Shown: positions 36,501 through 48,533 of the stretch, piece after piece
Layout: the number at the start of each line of letters is the position of its first letter
Numbering within the stretch: position 1 is the stretch's first letter
DNA from: Hypholoma sublateritium FD-334 SS-4
Taxonomy: Eukaryota > Basidiomycota > Agaricomycetes > Agaricales > Strophariaceae
Assembly: GCA_000827495.1 (NCBI GenBank)
Contig: KN817661.1
Span: 1-64,000, forward strand
DNA: 64,000 bases
Direction: 5' to 3'
Notes under the pieces: model-generated
The model's database searches: none
What the model was told of the DNA's origin: nothing
What the model saw: the letters and a program-made list of their open reading frames with translations, nothing else
Position numbers and translations under genes: made by a program

Positions 36501-37946
36501 ATTCCCAGCTTGACGCGGTTCTGCTCCTCCGCAGCAGCCGCCTGCGCGACGCGTGCGCGCGCGTCGGCCAGCTGGCCCATGTAACCCCCGCCTTTATTCT
36601 TCGCGTCGGAGGATGATAGCCCCGTGAGCAAAGTCTGCAGAAGCTCTTCGTCGGAGGCGAGCTTCGTGGTAAGAGTGGTTTGCTTGTCTTTGACTTTGGC
36701 AAAGGCAGCCTCGACCTTGGCAACTTCCTTCTGGCGGCTGATGAATGCGGCTTCCGTCTATGAGAGAGTGTGTCAGCGACAACGGGAGGGTGCGGTGCGA
36801 GTACGTACATCTTTGAGCTGTGCCTCGAGGTGGGTCACCTTGGCCTCCTCGTCCTTGATGCTCTTCAGGTGGATATCGACCTTCGCTGTCTCGCGCGCGA
36901 GGACCAGGCCGATTGCCGTCACCTCGTCCTGCAGCTTCTTGAGCTTCCCACCCTTCTTTGACTCCGCATCGCGCTGCTTCTCCACCGCGTTCTTCTTTTT
37001 CTCCGTTTTCGCAATACGTTCTTGCGCCTCCTCGCGGTCCGCCGCCAGCCGCTTGATCTCCTCCTTCTCCTCGTCGATCTCTCGCTGCTTAGCCTTCGCG
37101 CGCACCTTGTAATCGGTCCACTCGAACGCGTGCAGCTTGCGCGCGACGTGCTCGAGCTCGCTCTGCGCCTTCTGGTACTGCATGTACGAGCGCTTCTCCG
37201 TGCGCAGCTTCTCGAGCTTCGGCGAGATCTCCGTATCGAGGATGTCGCGCAGCTCCTGCACGCGCTTCTCCTTCTTCCCCATCGTCTTCGCCGCCTTGTC
37301 CTTGCGGTCCTCGAACATGCGCGTGCCCGCGGCCTCCTCGACCATGCCCAGGATCTCCTGCGGCCGCATGTTGAGCACCTTGGTGATGCGGCCCTGCATG
37401 ATCACGAAGTTGGGGTTGTTGATGTTGAGCTGCACGGACTGGAAGAGGACCTGGATGTTCGCCTGCAGGGCCTTGTGGCCGTTGAGGAGGTACTTGGACA
37501 CGTTGGGCAGTGCAATCTGGCGCGTGACGGTAATCTGCTTGAACTGCTCGTAGCCGGATGGGCTCTGTGAGCGGTCTGAGTTATCGAACACTATGGTTAC
37601 GCTTGCGCGAGTGACACCAGCCTGCCCGCGCTTGTAGATGAGGTCCTGCTGATTTGCTGCTCGCATCTGTGCAGAAAAACGCGGTCTGTGAGCCATTATT
37701 GATAGATAGAATGCATGACACGCACCTGAGACATGTTGGTGATGCCCAGCACGAAGCAAATCGCGTCGAGGATGTTGGATTTGCCCGAGCCATTGAGGCC
37801 GGTAATGGCGTTAAACGAGGGGTCCCACCCAACGATCTGGGTGCGAACAGGGTAGGATTTGAAGCCTGAGAGCAATATATTAGTAGACAATCAAATTGAG
37901 CTGGGATTGCCAACGTACCCTCGATAACGAGCTCTTCTATCCGCAT
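33581..37946 (-). CDS. SMC2: Condensin subunit SMC2
   Basis: This multi-exon gene of roughly 1,150-1,200 codons starts [10 protein letters not shown], then [10 protein letters not shown] and the Walker A motif [23 protein letters not shown]2-specific blocks follow: [52 protein letters not shown]. Long coiled coils flank a hinge at about 36220-35690 ([26 protein letters not shown]). The C-terminal head has the ABC signature LTELSGGQR and the Walker B block [12 protein letters not shown], and ends in an acidic, Arg-rich tail. SMC2 pairs with SMC4 in condensin and compacts mitotic chromosomes. The [20 protein letters not shown] block excludes SMC1, SMC3 and SMC4. At least ten short introns split the gene; not every exon border in the coiled coil was worked out. 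Confidence 0.93.
34834..34881. repeat. Three 16-bp purine-rich tandem copies in an SMC2 intron
   Basis: The unit GAAGGAAGAGAGTAAA occurs three times in a row (last copy with two changes) on the plus strand. It lies in the intron between two coiled-coil exons of SMC2 and so forms a pyrimidine-rich tract on the transcribed strand's RNA. It is probably slippage-derived. Confidence 0.75.
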
Positions 37947-40357
37947 TTTTGGTTGTCGCGGTTCGTGTTAAAGAGGCGCGCTGGTCATGTGCTTGCCCTT
38001 TGTTTAGACGTCACGTGATAGAAGAAAAAGCAAAAGCAGAAAGGGCAAAAACATTGCAAAAACATGGAATTTATTTGGGATTTATGCCACCTTCCAAAAT
38101 CTAGCCAGGAAATAACAATCTGCCTAGATGCAGTCGCTGTTCGCACCGTAGGTTTTACTTGACCTCCTTGTGACCTCCCCACAGGAGGAAGAAAATCTTC
38201 AAGCTCCGCCCGAATGCGAGGCCTGACGGTGACCAGCTTGTTGAATATTTGGCACTTGTTTTCCTACCCCCACATACCTTCTCACTTTTCCTAGCACTCG
38301 CGGGTCCCGTATCTCACATTACTGCACTGTTTCCAGTCTCCGACGCTCTCTGCTCAAGAAAATCTTCAAGAGCGGGTGGCGCGGCGTCTGGTCCCCATCA
38401 TCCCTTCGTTATGTTGCAGCCATCGCTGAAAGGCTGTCCATCTTCTATGCTTCTGGGAACATGCGGATTGACTTCGCCGCTCTGTAGCCAATTTCCTGGG
38501 CTAACTGCTTCTTGGGAGTTGGATCATCAATGTTGCGCCCCAGGAGGATCTCATGCTCTGTGGCAGCCGCAGCACTCGCATTCACCCGCACCCGCACCGC
38601 ACACTAGTTCGAATCTGATATATGGTTCTCCTTGCGGCTTTCTTTGGCTCTCACGCTGTTTTTGCGTAGAGCAGGAGTCAGGACCCGTCTGGTTTGCGCA
38701 TCGCGCGCCCATCCCTTACAAGATTTTTCACGTCCACTAATGACTATATAGTTCGCCTTCTGTCATACATTCATGTCGAGCACATCGCTCGTATCACCGC
38801 CGCGGTCTGCATATATATCCAACCCAGCCACACGGCTGGTGTGCGCGAGAAAGTCAAGAAGCTGCCGACACTGTCGCAGCTTAGTCGATTAACCTCTGCG
38901 CGTCCTATCGCATCTCGCACTTTGCCGGCACTTACTACTTGACGACGCACCGAAGGTTCTTAATAGACTGGGAACATGAAAGGTTAATCTCAAAACGACT
39001 CCCCAGTACCGCCGCGCTGCTGCCGTTTGCGCTTCTGCGAATGTCGCGGACCACCGATAAAACCTTACAAAAGTTTATTCTATTCCTATTATGCTCGCCT
39101 CGTTTTTTCTTGTTCGCGATGTGATGCCTCTCGTGTATCTTCCTTTTATCTTCTTCTCATGCCCTCCCCTCTTGTACATATTGGTATGTTCCCCGTATAC
39201 CTGTCTAAAGTTTTACTGATCAGCGATTTGTATTTGGATATATGATAGATATCTCGTAAATCAAGATCTAATGCACTATGTACCGCAGATGGCTGAGCTT
39301 CTTCAACGACGAGTTTATGTCATGGGTATCGCCGCACTTGTTCACAGAATTTTAGCAGAAATCTTCAGGACATGTGTCAAATATTTTCAGTCACTGATTT
39401 CCCCCTGGAGGGCCGTGCGTTGATGTAAATAAATGAGGGACATTTGGAGACACTCCCGTTCAACGTTCAGGCAGGCGTAGTTGAACGATGAATTGTAGAT
39501 ATCACGAAAGAAAAAGGAGATTTTTACCCGTCTTCCGTTACCCTTCCTGCGTGAATCCTCGAATGTCGCACCCTCTTTTCATAGGACGGACATCCCTAGA
39601 GCCTACATCAAGCCTACATCGCCCACTTCCTTGCCACTTCCATTTTTCTGTTCTTTTATATTTGAAACACAGATAGCTAACTATATTGTAAAATAATAAT
39701 AATAATATTGCCCTTTGTTCGACAAAACGGGACCCCTTGCACCCTAAATTTTAAAATGGGACAAATGTGCCGCTTTGTGCTACATTTGCAAGATCCTCGC
39801 AAAAGTGATGTTCTAGCAAGTTCTATTGAAGTTCTGCGTGAGGCTGCTTCGCCCATCCCAGCTTTGTGGGCCTCCTTTGCGCAAGTATAGCTGCTCTGCC
39901 TGAGACTTTGCACCGTAATTATAAACCGAGGAACCTGAGCAGTGCGAAAATAAGTCCGTGTGTACTCGGGGGACGCAGTCATTTGCAATGCGCACGCAAA
40001 AATAGCCCGTCACTGGACGCCAATCTGCCGACAGAACGCCGCCGCCGCCCATCAACAGTCCTCATCAAGCGTAATCACCATCGATGATTAGCTTTTGTGG
40101 CACGGTCTGCCCCCGCCGCGCCATCGATCTCGTTCATGCAGCATTTGCGGGAAACCAAGAGGAAACCCAACCGCCGCGCGCGCGCTCGAAAAAGGCATTT
40201 TTCCCAGCCGAGATTTGGCACGTACCGATCTTAATTAATTCCCTCTCAAGACCCCGTCAGTCGCCTTTTGTACACGAACCAAGATAGTCCCGCCAATGCA
40301 CCTTTTGTCTCCTTTCATCATCGTCGACCATTCCATCTGAAGTCTGAAGCAGTCTCC
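37947..40357. other. Intergenic region between SMC2 and the DUF262-like gene
   Basis: About 2.4 kb separates the two divergent start codons. One open frame of 163 codons (plus, 38249-38740) and several shorter ones lack recognisable features. The sequence next to each gene presumably carries its promoter; no specific sites were identified. Confidence 0.45.
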
Positions 40358-43218
40358 ATGCCCCCGAATCTCGACACGACGTGGTTCGACGACGACGGCG
40401 AGCTCACCGAACTCGACTCATCGGACGAGGAGGACGATGTGCCTGCCCCACCCCCGCTACCCCGCAAACCCATCCCCACCCCCGCAGCTGCGGCACAGCG
40501 AGCGAAGATGACTCGCGCGTCGACGCAGACCGCAACGGCGACGAGCAAGCAGCGCCGCGCGCAGAAGGGCGCCGTGCCGTGTCTCAAGCCGCCGCGCACG
40601 ACCAACTACTCTGCAGTTTCGCTTTTTGGTGCGTCTGCCGTCTCTCTCGCGTTGCATAGATTCTGATCTGGGTCGCAGATTGGATCCAGAATGAGCAGGT
40701 GGACCTGAATCCCGAGTACCAGCGTGGTGCGCCGTGTGCTAACCGTTCTTGCGCGATGCAGCTAACAACGTGCCGCAGGCGTTGTGTGGAACGACTCAAA
40801 GCAGGTGGCGCTCATCGGGTCGCTGTTCTCTAACTATTATGTCCCGCCCATCGTTTTCAGTGCGTCGGCGTGTTTCCATCCCAATCGCACCTGTCTCATC
40901 CCATTTTTTGTTCATCCAGCCGTCAAGCGTAACGACGACGGGTCGGAAATCAGAGTGTGCATCGACGGGAAGCAGAGGTTGACATCGATACACCGGTTTA
41001 TGCTAGGCGAGATCGCAAGTACGTAGTCCATTCCACCCCAACACCTGTCTCTCACCCCCCCTTCCCCCTCGCAGATAAAGACCCGTATGTCGGCTGTTAC
41101 TATGTCACGGCTTGTTGTGTGCTCATTTCTGCAGGTCCACCAACCGCAAGAGCTACTTCACGAATCTCCCCGGCACAAAGGGCAAGCTCATCGCCGATCA
41201 CTTACGCAACATCTTCAAGTATAAGCAGATAACATGCGTCGAGTACGAGGACCTCACTGCAGAGCAGGAGCGTGAAATATTCCAGGTACGCGTCGACTCT
41301 CACGCCACACGCGTCGGCTAACAGCCATGCGATTGTAGCGTGTCCAATTAGGTGTCTGTCTAGCGCCCGCAGGTCCGCTGCCCTTTCACCGCCCCTGCGC
41401 TATCTACGTACTGATTTCCCCCCAGACCGCCTCCCAGCAATCAACGGCCCGCACGCAGACATCGTGCGCAGCCTGCGGCAGCAGCTCGAGAGCACGCCGG
41501 GGTTCAAGCTCTACTTCAACTGGGGCAACGTGCGCGGGAAGGACTTCCAGGCGCTCGCGCAGATCGTCTACCTCATTGCGCACGGGCACGAGGCGGGCAA
41601 GGCCGAGCCGACGCCCGCGCGCATCGAGGTCTTCCTCGCCGCGCCGCCGCGCGACTCCACGGCCCTCCACACGCTCGACACCTCCGCGCGCGCGGCGCTC
41701 GACACCTATTGCCGCATCCTGGTGGACGCGAAACTCGGGGAGAAAATACGCACGCTCCTGCACCCGCTCGAGTTCGTGATGGCGGCGTACCTCGTGGCGC
41801 GGCACCGGATACGGCTGAATGAGGAGCAGCTCGCAAACGCGATGGAGCGCATGCGGGAGGCGCACGCGAGCCTCGTGACGGTAGGGAAGGTCGCGCGCTC
41901 GGCGACGCGCATATTCAAGACGCTGCTCGCGTTCGTGCTCAACGAGGTGCATGTGCCGCCGGCGAAGGAGCGGGGACGGCCCGCAGCACCGAAAGCGGCG
42001 GCGGACGCACCGGAAGAGCCGGCCCGGTCGGCCCCGAAGCGCAAGCGCGCGCCGAGTGAGCCCAGCGACAACGTCTGCGTCCCGCCGCCGCGGAAGCGCG
42101 CTGCTCCGCGGGCGAAAGTCGAGACGGGCACGCAGAAGGTCGAGGCGGGGCGCACGCCGCCGCTCGGCGGGCAGGCGCCGAAGCCCGAGAGCCTGCTGCA
42201 AGCGCACATGCCGTCCGCCGCGCGCTCGGCGCGCACGGTGGTGAAGCCTGCGAAGAAGGGGGACGCGCAGGAGAAGAAGAGCACGGGTGAGGTCCTGCAG
42301 ACCGCGCGGCCCTCCGTGCGCCCGCAGGCGTCGGCGAAGACACTTGCGCCCGTGCGAAAGTCCTCGCAGACGATTGCCGGGCCCTCACGCGCGCCCCTCC
42401 CTGGCCGTACGCCAAGTGCGAGTGCGATGTCGCCCACACCTCCCGTGGCGTCGCTTTCGTCCTTTACTACAGCACCTTGCACCACCGGTACCGCCGGCCC
42501 CGAGGCCAGCAGCAGCAGCAGTATCGCGCCGGGTGGGCGGCTTGCCGCATTGCGCACCGCGAAGGCGGTCGCGGACAGAGGAGCACCGCGGTCGGCCAGC
42601 GGGCCGTCTGCGTGCCCGTCGACATCCGTCGCCCCGCCCTCCAGCGCCGACGCGTGTGGCAGCACTTCTGCGCCGCCCGTGCGGCGGCTTAGCACCCAGC
42701 TTCCGAGATTCACCAAGAACTCAGCACAAGCGGCCCATGATCGCGAAACACACCCCCTCCCGCAGAAACCGCAATATCAGCAGCAGCAGCAGCAGCCAGC
42801 GGCGGAGCTGTCCGAGGCGCAATGGAAGGCCGCGCTGTCGCACATCTCCAGCTCGCTGGCCGTGCAGACGGCGCCGCCTCCATCGCGCCGCGCGTCGCTC
42901 GCCACGCCGACGGTGTCGCCGATCGTCCCGCATTTCGTACTGCAGGTGCCGGCGACGGGTCCCCCGACGAAGGATCCGCGGCTCGTGAAGAGGGGCCTAC
43001 AAGCGCAGGCTGCGACGGCAGCGGCGGCGAACGCAGAGGCATTGGCGACGGCGGAGCAGGACGACGAGCTGCGCGAAAAGCAACAGCAACATGAGCTACA
43101 GCGGCGCCAGCAGCAGCAGCAGCAGCAGCGCCGCCCACCGAACGCCCCGGTGCCCCGTCCGCCGTCGCAGCCATGGCACGGGAGCAGCGCGGCGCAGAAG
43201 GACGAGTGGTTTGCCTGA
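40358..43218 (+). CDS. DUF262 / GmrSD N-terminal-domain-like protein
   Basis: Eight exons join in phase: 40358-40628, 40679-40726, 40779-40859, 40920-41019, 41075-41084 (only 10 nt), 41135-41285, 41339-41372 and 41426-43218. The N-terminus is acidic (DDDGELTELDSSDEEDD). The DUF262 core follows: VDLNPEYQRGVVWN, YYVPPIVF and CIDGKQRLTSIHRFM, the last matching the DGQQR motif of the ParB/sulfiredoxin-like nuclease-NTPase fold found in the GmrSD type IV restriction enzyme. The helical tail YFNWGNVRGKDFQALAQIVY continues the domain. From about residue 480 the protein is Pro/Ala/Ser/Arg-rich with Gln runs, probably disordered. No HNH (GmrD-type) domain is visible. Substrate and role in fungi are unknown. 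Confidence 0.82.
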
Positions 43219-43984
43219 CACTTGATCCCCATGTTTTTTTTGCGCGTTCTTTTTACTTTTTTGGCCCCTTTCGTTGGGCGTCCGAGTCTGCATTCCCGTC
43301 CCCTCTGATCATCGCTATCCGCGATTTGCTAGCGAGCGTCTGCACTTTATTCTTCCTCTATGCGTACGATACTTTATGCCTATTCATGTCGAATTATGAA
43401 TTTCTTCGTGTACCTTCCTTTGCTCCGCCCGTAGGCGCTTTGCCACTACTTGAAGCTCTGACCCACCAGTAATATACATATATACATACTTTATGCCCCC
43501 CGCTCTTGTTAGCACGCACGTATTATAGTTCGGCGTTGCCCTTCGCATATTCATAGATCGCACCTTAATTATTTCTTGCGCGTATTCTAGTCTCGGCACC
43601 AGTCGTCTTGATGTTTATTGAATTACTTTTACCAAGACATACAAGTAGGAAGAAGGCGGATATAAAGCATATACATTGTGAAGTAGTAATAGTAATAGGC
43701 AATGCAAGGAGACAGCAGGGCAACAAGGCAAAAGTTGGGAAGGAAAGCATGCGACCAGCGCACAAGGGGATCGAGGATGAAAGCAATGACAGTGGCAGCA
43801 GCAGTGAGAGCCGGGGGAAAGGTGTACATGCCGACCTGGGCGAGAGCAAGACGTGGAGTTATATATCAGGACATGATTTAGAGCAATGACTACAAGGTAT
43901 GGGGTAGGCTTCCGAGTGCTATAGCTATGGTTATGGTTATAGCTATGGTGTCTACTTTTGCAACAGCTGCTCCGGCGGCGTGGG
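43219..43984. other. Intergenic, convergent 3' ends
   Basis: About 770 bp lie between the stop codon of the DUF262-like gene and that of the fused WOPR gene. T-rich stretches just after 43219 fit a transcript 3' region. No gene is evident. Confidence 0.4.
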
Positions 43985-45056
43985 CTACTGCGGCGGTGGC
44001 GTTGGCTGCTGTCGCGGCGGTGGTGTTGGCCGCTCGTTTAACCGGAGCCTCTGTTCACGCAGCCGACGTCGCAGTGCTGGCGACCTCGAGCCCATCAGTG
44101 ATAAAACCGGTGAAGGCAGCTGCATCGGCTCTTCCATTGACTCTTGCAATTCGTCCGTGGTCCCCGAGACAGCCAAGGGGGAAGGCGGGTCATCATCGTC
44201 GTCCGCCTCCCCGTGGTAGCGCATGATACCATCCGACCCGACTGATACTTTGGGCGGTTTGCGGAAGTGGGTACGGTCAAGGTACTCGGGGGAGATGATG
44301 AGCTCAGCAAGCTCAGGGAACGAGGATGGCGGGCGGAGGTGGCCGCTCTCGACATCAGTGTGCTTGTAGTAGCAAATGATGTGCTCTGTGATACCGCCAA
44401 ATTTTACAGAGAAGGTCTATTGAATATTGGCGGTTAGCAGGTGGGTAAGCCGTACGGGGGCGTACGGACCTTCTTTATGAGCCTATCGGCTTTGTAATTG
44501 TAGCTGTTAGGGAGGCTGTCTAAGAGGATGCGCTCGCGCTTCAACCGCGCGCCGATGTCTGCGGGCGAGTGGCCAAGCACGTTAGCGGGATTATGTTCGG
44601 CAAGGGCAATACTACTGTCTGCCGCAAGGTCGTGGTGATTTGTGTCATTCTTATTTATGTCGTTCATGGAACGGTAGAGTCGAAAGTTGCCAAGGGTGCA
44701 AGAGGGGCCCCATTGTATACCGTCAGTCCAGCGCATGATCTGGGACTCGTCCCAAACGTAGACGGAACCAGAAGTAATCGTCTTGCGCTCGACGATGTTG
44801 AGCGGTCTAGTGATGCGAGATATAAGGCCTCGGCGGGCAGCCTCGAATATGAGCAGGGCGTCGCCGGTAGTCTCAATCCAGCCTGACCAGGACGGCCCTG
44901 ACGATTTGGCGGGCTGCAGAGGCTGATGTTCACCGGCAGATATCGTATGGCTGTATGGGGACTTTAGAGATGAATAGCTATACAGTCACACAATACTCAC
45001 ATTACTTCTTTTGTTTCTGTTGGGTGGGTGGCAGCGGTAGTATATGTGGAATGCAT
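43985..45056 (-). other. WOPR (Gti1/Pac2) part; alternative stand-alone gene of 322 residues
   Basis: If the upstream module is not joined, translation could start at the ATG at 45056-45054 and use exons 45056-45001, 44950-44470 and 44416-43985. The two WOPR halves are clear: GWIETTGDALLIFEAARRGL, SGSVYVWDESQIMRWTDG, WGPSCTLGNFRLYR, then LIKKTFSVKFGG and HIICYYKHTDV. The tail is acidic, then Pro/Gln-rich. Proteins of this family (Wor1, Ryp1, Pac2) are DNA-binding regulators of morphology and development. The domain itself is certain; only the gene start is open. Confidence 0.85.
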
Positions 45057-47461
45057 CGCATCTTCCAATAGGAAGCCATTTTTTGGACTGCTTGAAGCCT
45101 ACGTGAGCAGAGGAGGTATACGGTCAGAAAGAGAACCGGGAAATAGGAAAATACATATTGTTACCCGATGGATTTTCGGCGTTAAATACACAACACCTAG
45201 TAAGAGGTCAACGCGAATCAGACTTCTGCAGGTGGGTAATGTATAGACTATTCACTATTTACCTCCATTTTTGCCGACTTCATGACTTTTCATTACTCTC
45301 TCAACAATGTCACTGTCAAGAGGCAAGGAATCATCTTCCTAGACGCATAGACGTTTGAAGATGCTTTATTTATTCGCTTCCAATAGGTTTATTCCATACC
45401 TTAGTCAGAACTGACATCCAAATTACGTCTTCCGTTATTGCAATTCTTGCATCGGGATTCTGGAGAGCGAAATGAAAACATGAATAATTGTCGGGCATAA
45501 GCTAATCGATACCTCTTTGAGCAGATGTTTGTTAATGGACGTAGACGGATGAAACAGCTGCCAATGATAAAGTCTAATTTCAGTATAAATAAGGAATAGA
45601 ATAACGTCGAGGCACACCAAGGATGTAGTCAAACTTGAATCAGCAAGCTGGTTCAGGGCTACCGGACCGCGATCAAGAGGTCTCGCAGTCGAAGAAGTCG
45701 TTTTTGCTTTGCCCGCTTTAGAAAACTCATCTGAATCCTCTTCGGAGTCCTCGTCGAAATCTTCATCGGAATCCTCTTTCTTGATAGCACCAAACTTTGT
45801 GGCCTTCAGTCTTGCCCAAACGCCATTTGGAAGTAGATGATTTATTGTCCGAATAAACAAACACTGGTTAGTAAAGGTGACGTCTTCCGGCTCACTTGCA
45901 CGGCGCAAGCTCGCGATTTCCCTGGAACTGGGTCCCGTCTTGCCCTCGGCCATCCCAGAGTACTCCCATTTGTAGGTGCGACCAGCCTGCTCTGAAGGTT
46001 TGAAATCGAGTCGAATTGACGTTGCAGCGTTGGAAGAGCGCGAAAATGTAGCCATTCCCCACGCTTTGGCCTTGTCCCACCCAATGACTAGGCGCAGGTC
46101 ACCGTTTTTGGCTTCGCGCCCGCGTGGGCCATTAGCATAGTAATACCAGCTTTCTACGTTGGCCGCGAGATAATCTTTAAAACGGGTAACATTGAGCAAT
46201 TTGCAGGAGTCTGATCCGTTTGGAATAGTTAGGATTGCGCCTTCCGAATCTGTGGTCTCAAACGTTAAGCCACTGCTCACAGCTTGAATATATATACTGC
46301 GTAAACAAAGTGATGCGGGCGTACGATGAATGCTGCTGGCCGTCTCGTTGTCTCTTTTCCACCGTTGCACTAGCAAGGTAGCTATCTTCGGTGAATTGCT
46401 CTTGTATCTCGATGTCCTCGAGTCTGAGTGGTGGATGGAGAGGAGAAAACGTTTCCGGAACTCGTCCAACATGGACATGGTGGTCCGGCGGTAGTAGGAT
46501 GTTGAATAAAAAATCAAAGCTTCCGTCCGCCGTGACAAGGCCCACATCCCCAATGCTAATTCCAGTTCTGCGATACTCAACAGGTAGGTTCCAGTTTGCA
46601 GCTGGTAGCCACAGAGGACTTCCTCGGCCTTTTACAGCGAGATGGCGGTAGTATATATCACAACTCCGCTGTATTGGCAGCGGCAAAGGCATTTCCTTCA
46701 TACAAATTAATAATTGTGAGGTAGAAGAAGTGCGAAGATCATTACCCTTGAATTATCTTTCGTTTAGGATCAGAATCGTTAAAGATCGGGATGTTTCTGA
46801 ATGCCGAAGATATATTCGGGCGTACGTACAATTTATAGGGAGGTTTCTGTCGGTGATGCGCTCAGGCTCTTCGTCCACCGATTCAGGTACAATACTTGAG
46901 CTAGACTGACAGTGAAAATAAAGTCAGGCTTTGGATGACATTCAGATGCCTGCATAAAACATACGGAGGGCTCAGGCGCAACGTCATTACCACCTGAAAT
47001 TATATCAGTGAAAAATCAAGGATATATGAGCGTCTTGCACGCACGACCTGTCTCGACATTCACGTTGATGTTCAGACCACTGAAGGCTTGAAAGCTACCT
47101 CCATCGACCGAGACTCTAGATGCGTTTGCAAACAATGTTGACGAAGACTGGGGAGGGCCCGGAGGGGCTACTGGTGCTCTGATGAATTAGAAACGAACGG
47201 AGCTTGATTGTAAGAATTTGAGTATAACGAGTATAATGCATACCGATTCACAGACGATAAATCCCGAGGTTGAACTGTGCCCCTTCCACGAAAGTTAGAT
47301 GCCCGAGTTATCGTCCTCCCTCGGCTCCCACTGTCAACGCTTGAACTATTAGAACCCCTCGCCCTTGCATTGACAGGGTGCTAGTGTAGCTGAGATATCG
47401 GCATTTGAACCATTGCCGCAGGTTAGAAACATACCGTTTGCTGGCGTGATTCGGGTGGCAT
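43985..47461 (-). CDS. Fusion: basidiomycete-specific N-terminal module plus Gti1/Pac2 (WOPR) domain
   Basis: Fifteen exons join in phase to 886 residues, from 47461-47435 down to 44416-43985. Exons 1-12 (about 550 residues) form an unrecognised module: an Arg/Gly-rich start, an 11-nt micro-exon (46746-46756), then the conserved blocks RSCDIYYRHLAVKGRGSPLW, ISIGDVGLVT, SWYYYANGPRGREAKNGDL, YKWEYSGMAEGKTGP and FTNQCLFIRTI, an acidic stretch, and HPSTSINKHLLKENPDARIAI (shown here in part). Exon 13 (45098-45001) continues in frame into a WOPR domain, with no stop between. The same module, exon for exon, starts the gene at 49555-52853 but leads there into another domain. Alternatively these are two genes, the second starting at the ATG at 45056. 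The predicted protein is likely nuclear and DNA-binding through WOPR. No transcript evidence is available. Confidence 0.65.
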
Positions 47462-47723
47462 ATTTTACAGACTATATCGACTGAAATTATGGCAGCCACC
47501 AGATGGTCGTGTCAGTGGTGCGCGCTGAGGTATGAGTCGATTCATGCTGGTACATACCTGGTGGTAACTTCAAGTACCAAGAGGCTGGACCTGATAGGCG
47601 GAAGACAGCGGAAAGTCCAGAGAGGAATGTCAGAAATTTATCAATGGTGGCCGCTTATTCACCCCAGTGTTGAAGCCTGAACGATGGGGTTCTGTTCTTG
47701 ATAACAAGTGATAAAGCCAATGA
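47462..47723. promoter_or_regulatory. Upstream region of the WOPR fusion gene
   Basis: About 260 bp separate the start codon from the inverted-repeat element at 47724. This is where the promoter is expected; no TATA box or other specific site stands out. The inserted element may have displaced the original upstream sequence. Confidence 0.3.
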
Positions 47724-48533
47724 ATCTGGGAACTGGAACGAGCGCCGGTCATGACCGGCGATCACGACCGGCGGCAATTCCCGTGTCGCGTCGCCAGTGC
47801 GTTTCTGCACTCTCCTGACCAATTCACCGCCTAAGTCAAGTCCTGCACGAGCAGAAGAGCTCGTTCGTTACCTCCGTCCATTGATGCTTCCGAGACGCAT
47901 GGCATTGCGTTCCTCACCACCCGCGGTCCCCCGTGCACTATGCATGCGCGCTCGCCATGCGACGCTGCCGACGCGGCGTTGCATCACAACCGCGACACGA
48001 CAACATGACGCGATACGGATGCCGCCTAAAGGGCCCTCTCGACTTCTGCCGTCAATGCGCGAGACGCCGAGCATGGGCAGACAATATACGATGGGCGTGA
48101 CGGTGCCGCTCATGTCGCTCTGGGCCGCTTCAAAACCAGCCNGTGAAGGGTGAGCTCCTCATTCCCGGCTTCGTTCCCCACTGTGTGGAGGGCCCCCCAT
48201 ATCCGACTTCGCTCCCCGCTGTGTGATAACCGACCATACGTCAACGCTGCATCACAATCGCGTCACGAACATAACGCCTTATACGCAGGAAGACACCCTC
48301 CTGAGTCCTGGGCCACTTCTCAGAGTGCAGGGAAGGCTCTGCATCCTAGGCCTCCCTCCCCAATGGACACTACATACTACTACGTACAATAAGTTCATAG
48401 AACGTATATTTATTTCATTGTAAAAATGCGATGAGCTTGGGAAACGCGCTGTTGAATATGCTTAGGGTCATCGCCGGGAATTCCCGCCGGTCAGGCCGCC
48501 GGTCATGACCGGCGCTCGTTCTAGTTCCCAGAT
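47724..48533. mobile_element. 810-bp inverted-repeat element (MITE-like) with palindromic ends
   Basis: The left end starts ATCTGGGAACTGGAACGAGC and the right end, read in reverse complement, starts ATCTGGGAACTAGAACGAGC. The match continues for roughly 60 bp. Each terminal repeat contains the perfect 16-base palindrome GCCGGTCATGACCGGC followed by a further GACCGGCGG/AATTCCCG block. No transposase is encoded inside, and the interior has its own diverged repeats, for example GCATCACAACCGCG against GCATCACAATCGCG. One ambiguous base (48142) lies inside. Flanks may share a 2-bp AT; no longer target-site duplication is seen. It lies in the upstream region of the WOPR fusion gene. Confidence 0.8.

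Noticed and set aside
33581..37946. Assignment as SMC3 (cohesin) or SMC4.
   Set aside because: The block [20 protein letters not shown] and the start [10 protein letters not shown] are specific to SMC2.
41404..42988. Long antisense and alternative-frame open frames inside the DUF262-like gene (up to 336 codons).
   Set aside because: Shadows of the GC-rich real exon; the sense frame has the conserved domain and splices in phase.
45165..45338. Earlier stop of the paralogue modules after KNG/KYG, making them stand-alone genes.
   Set aside because: Not excluded, but the continuation exon (VVYLTPK / VVSLTPK) shows mainly third-position or conservative differences between the copies, and both have donor sites in phase after it.
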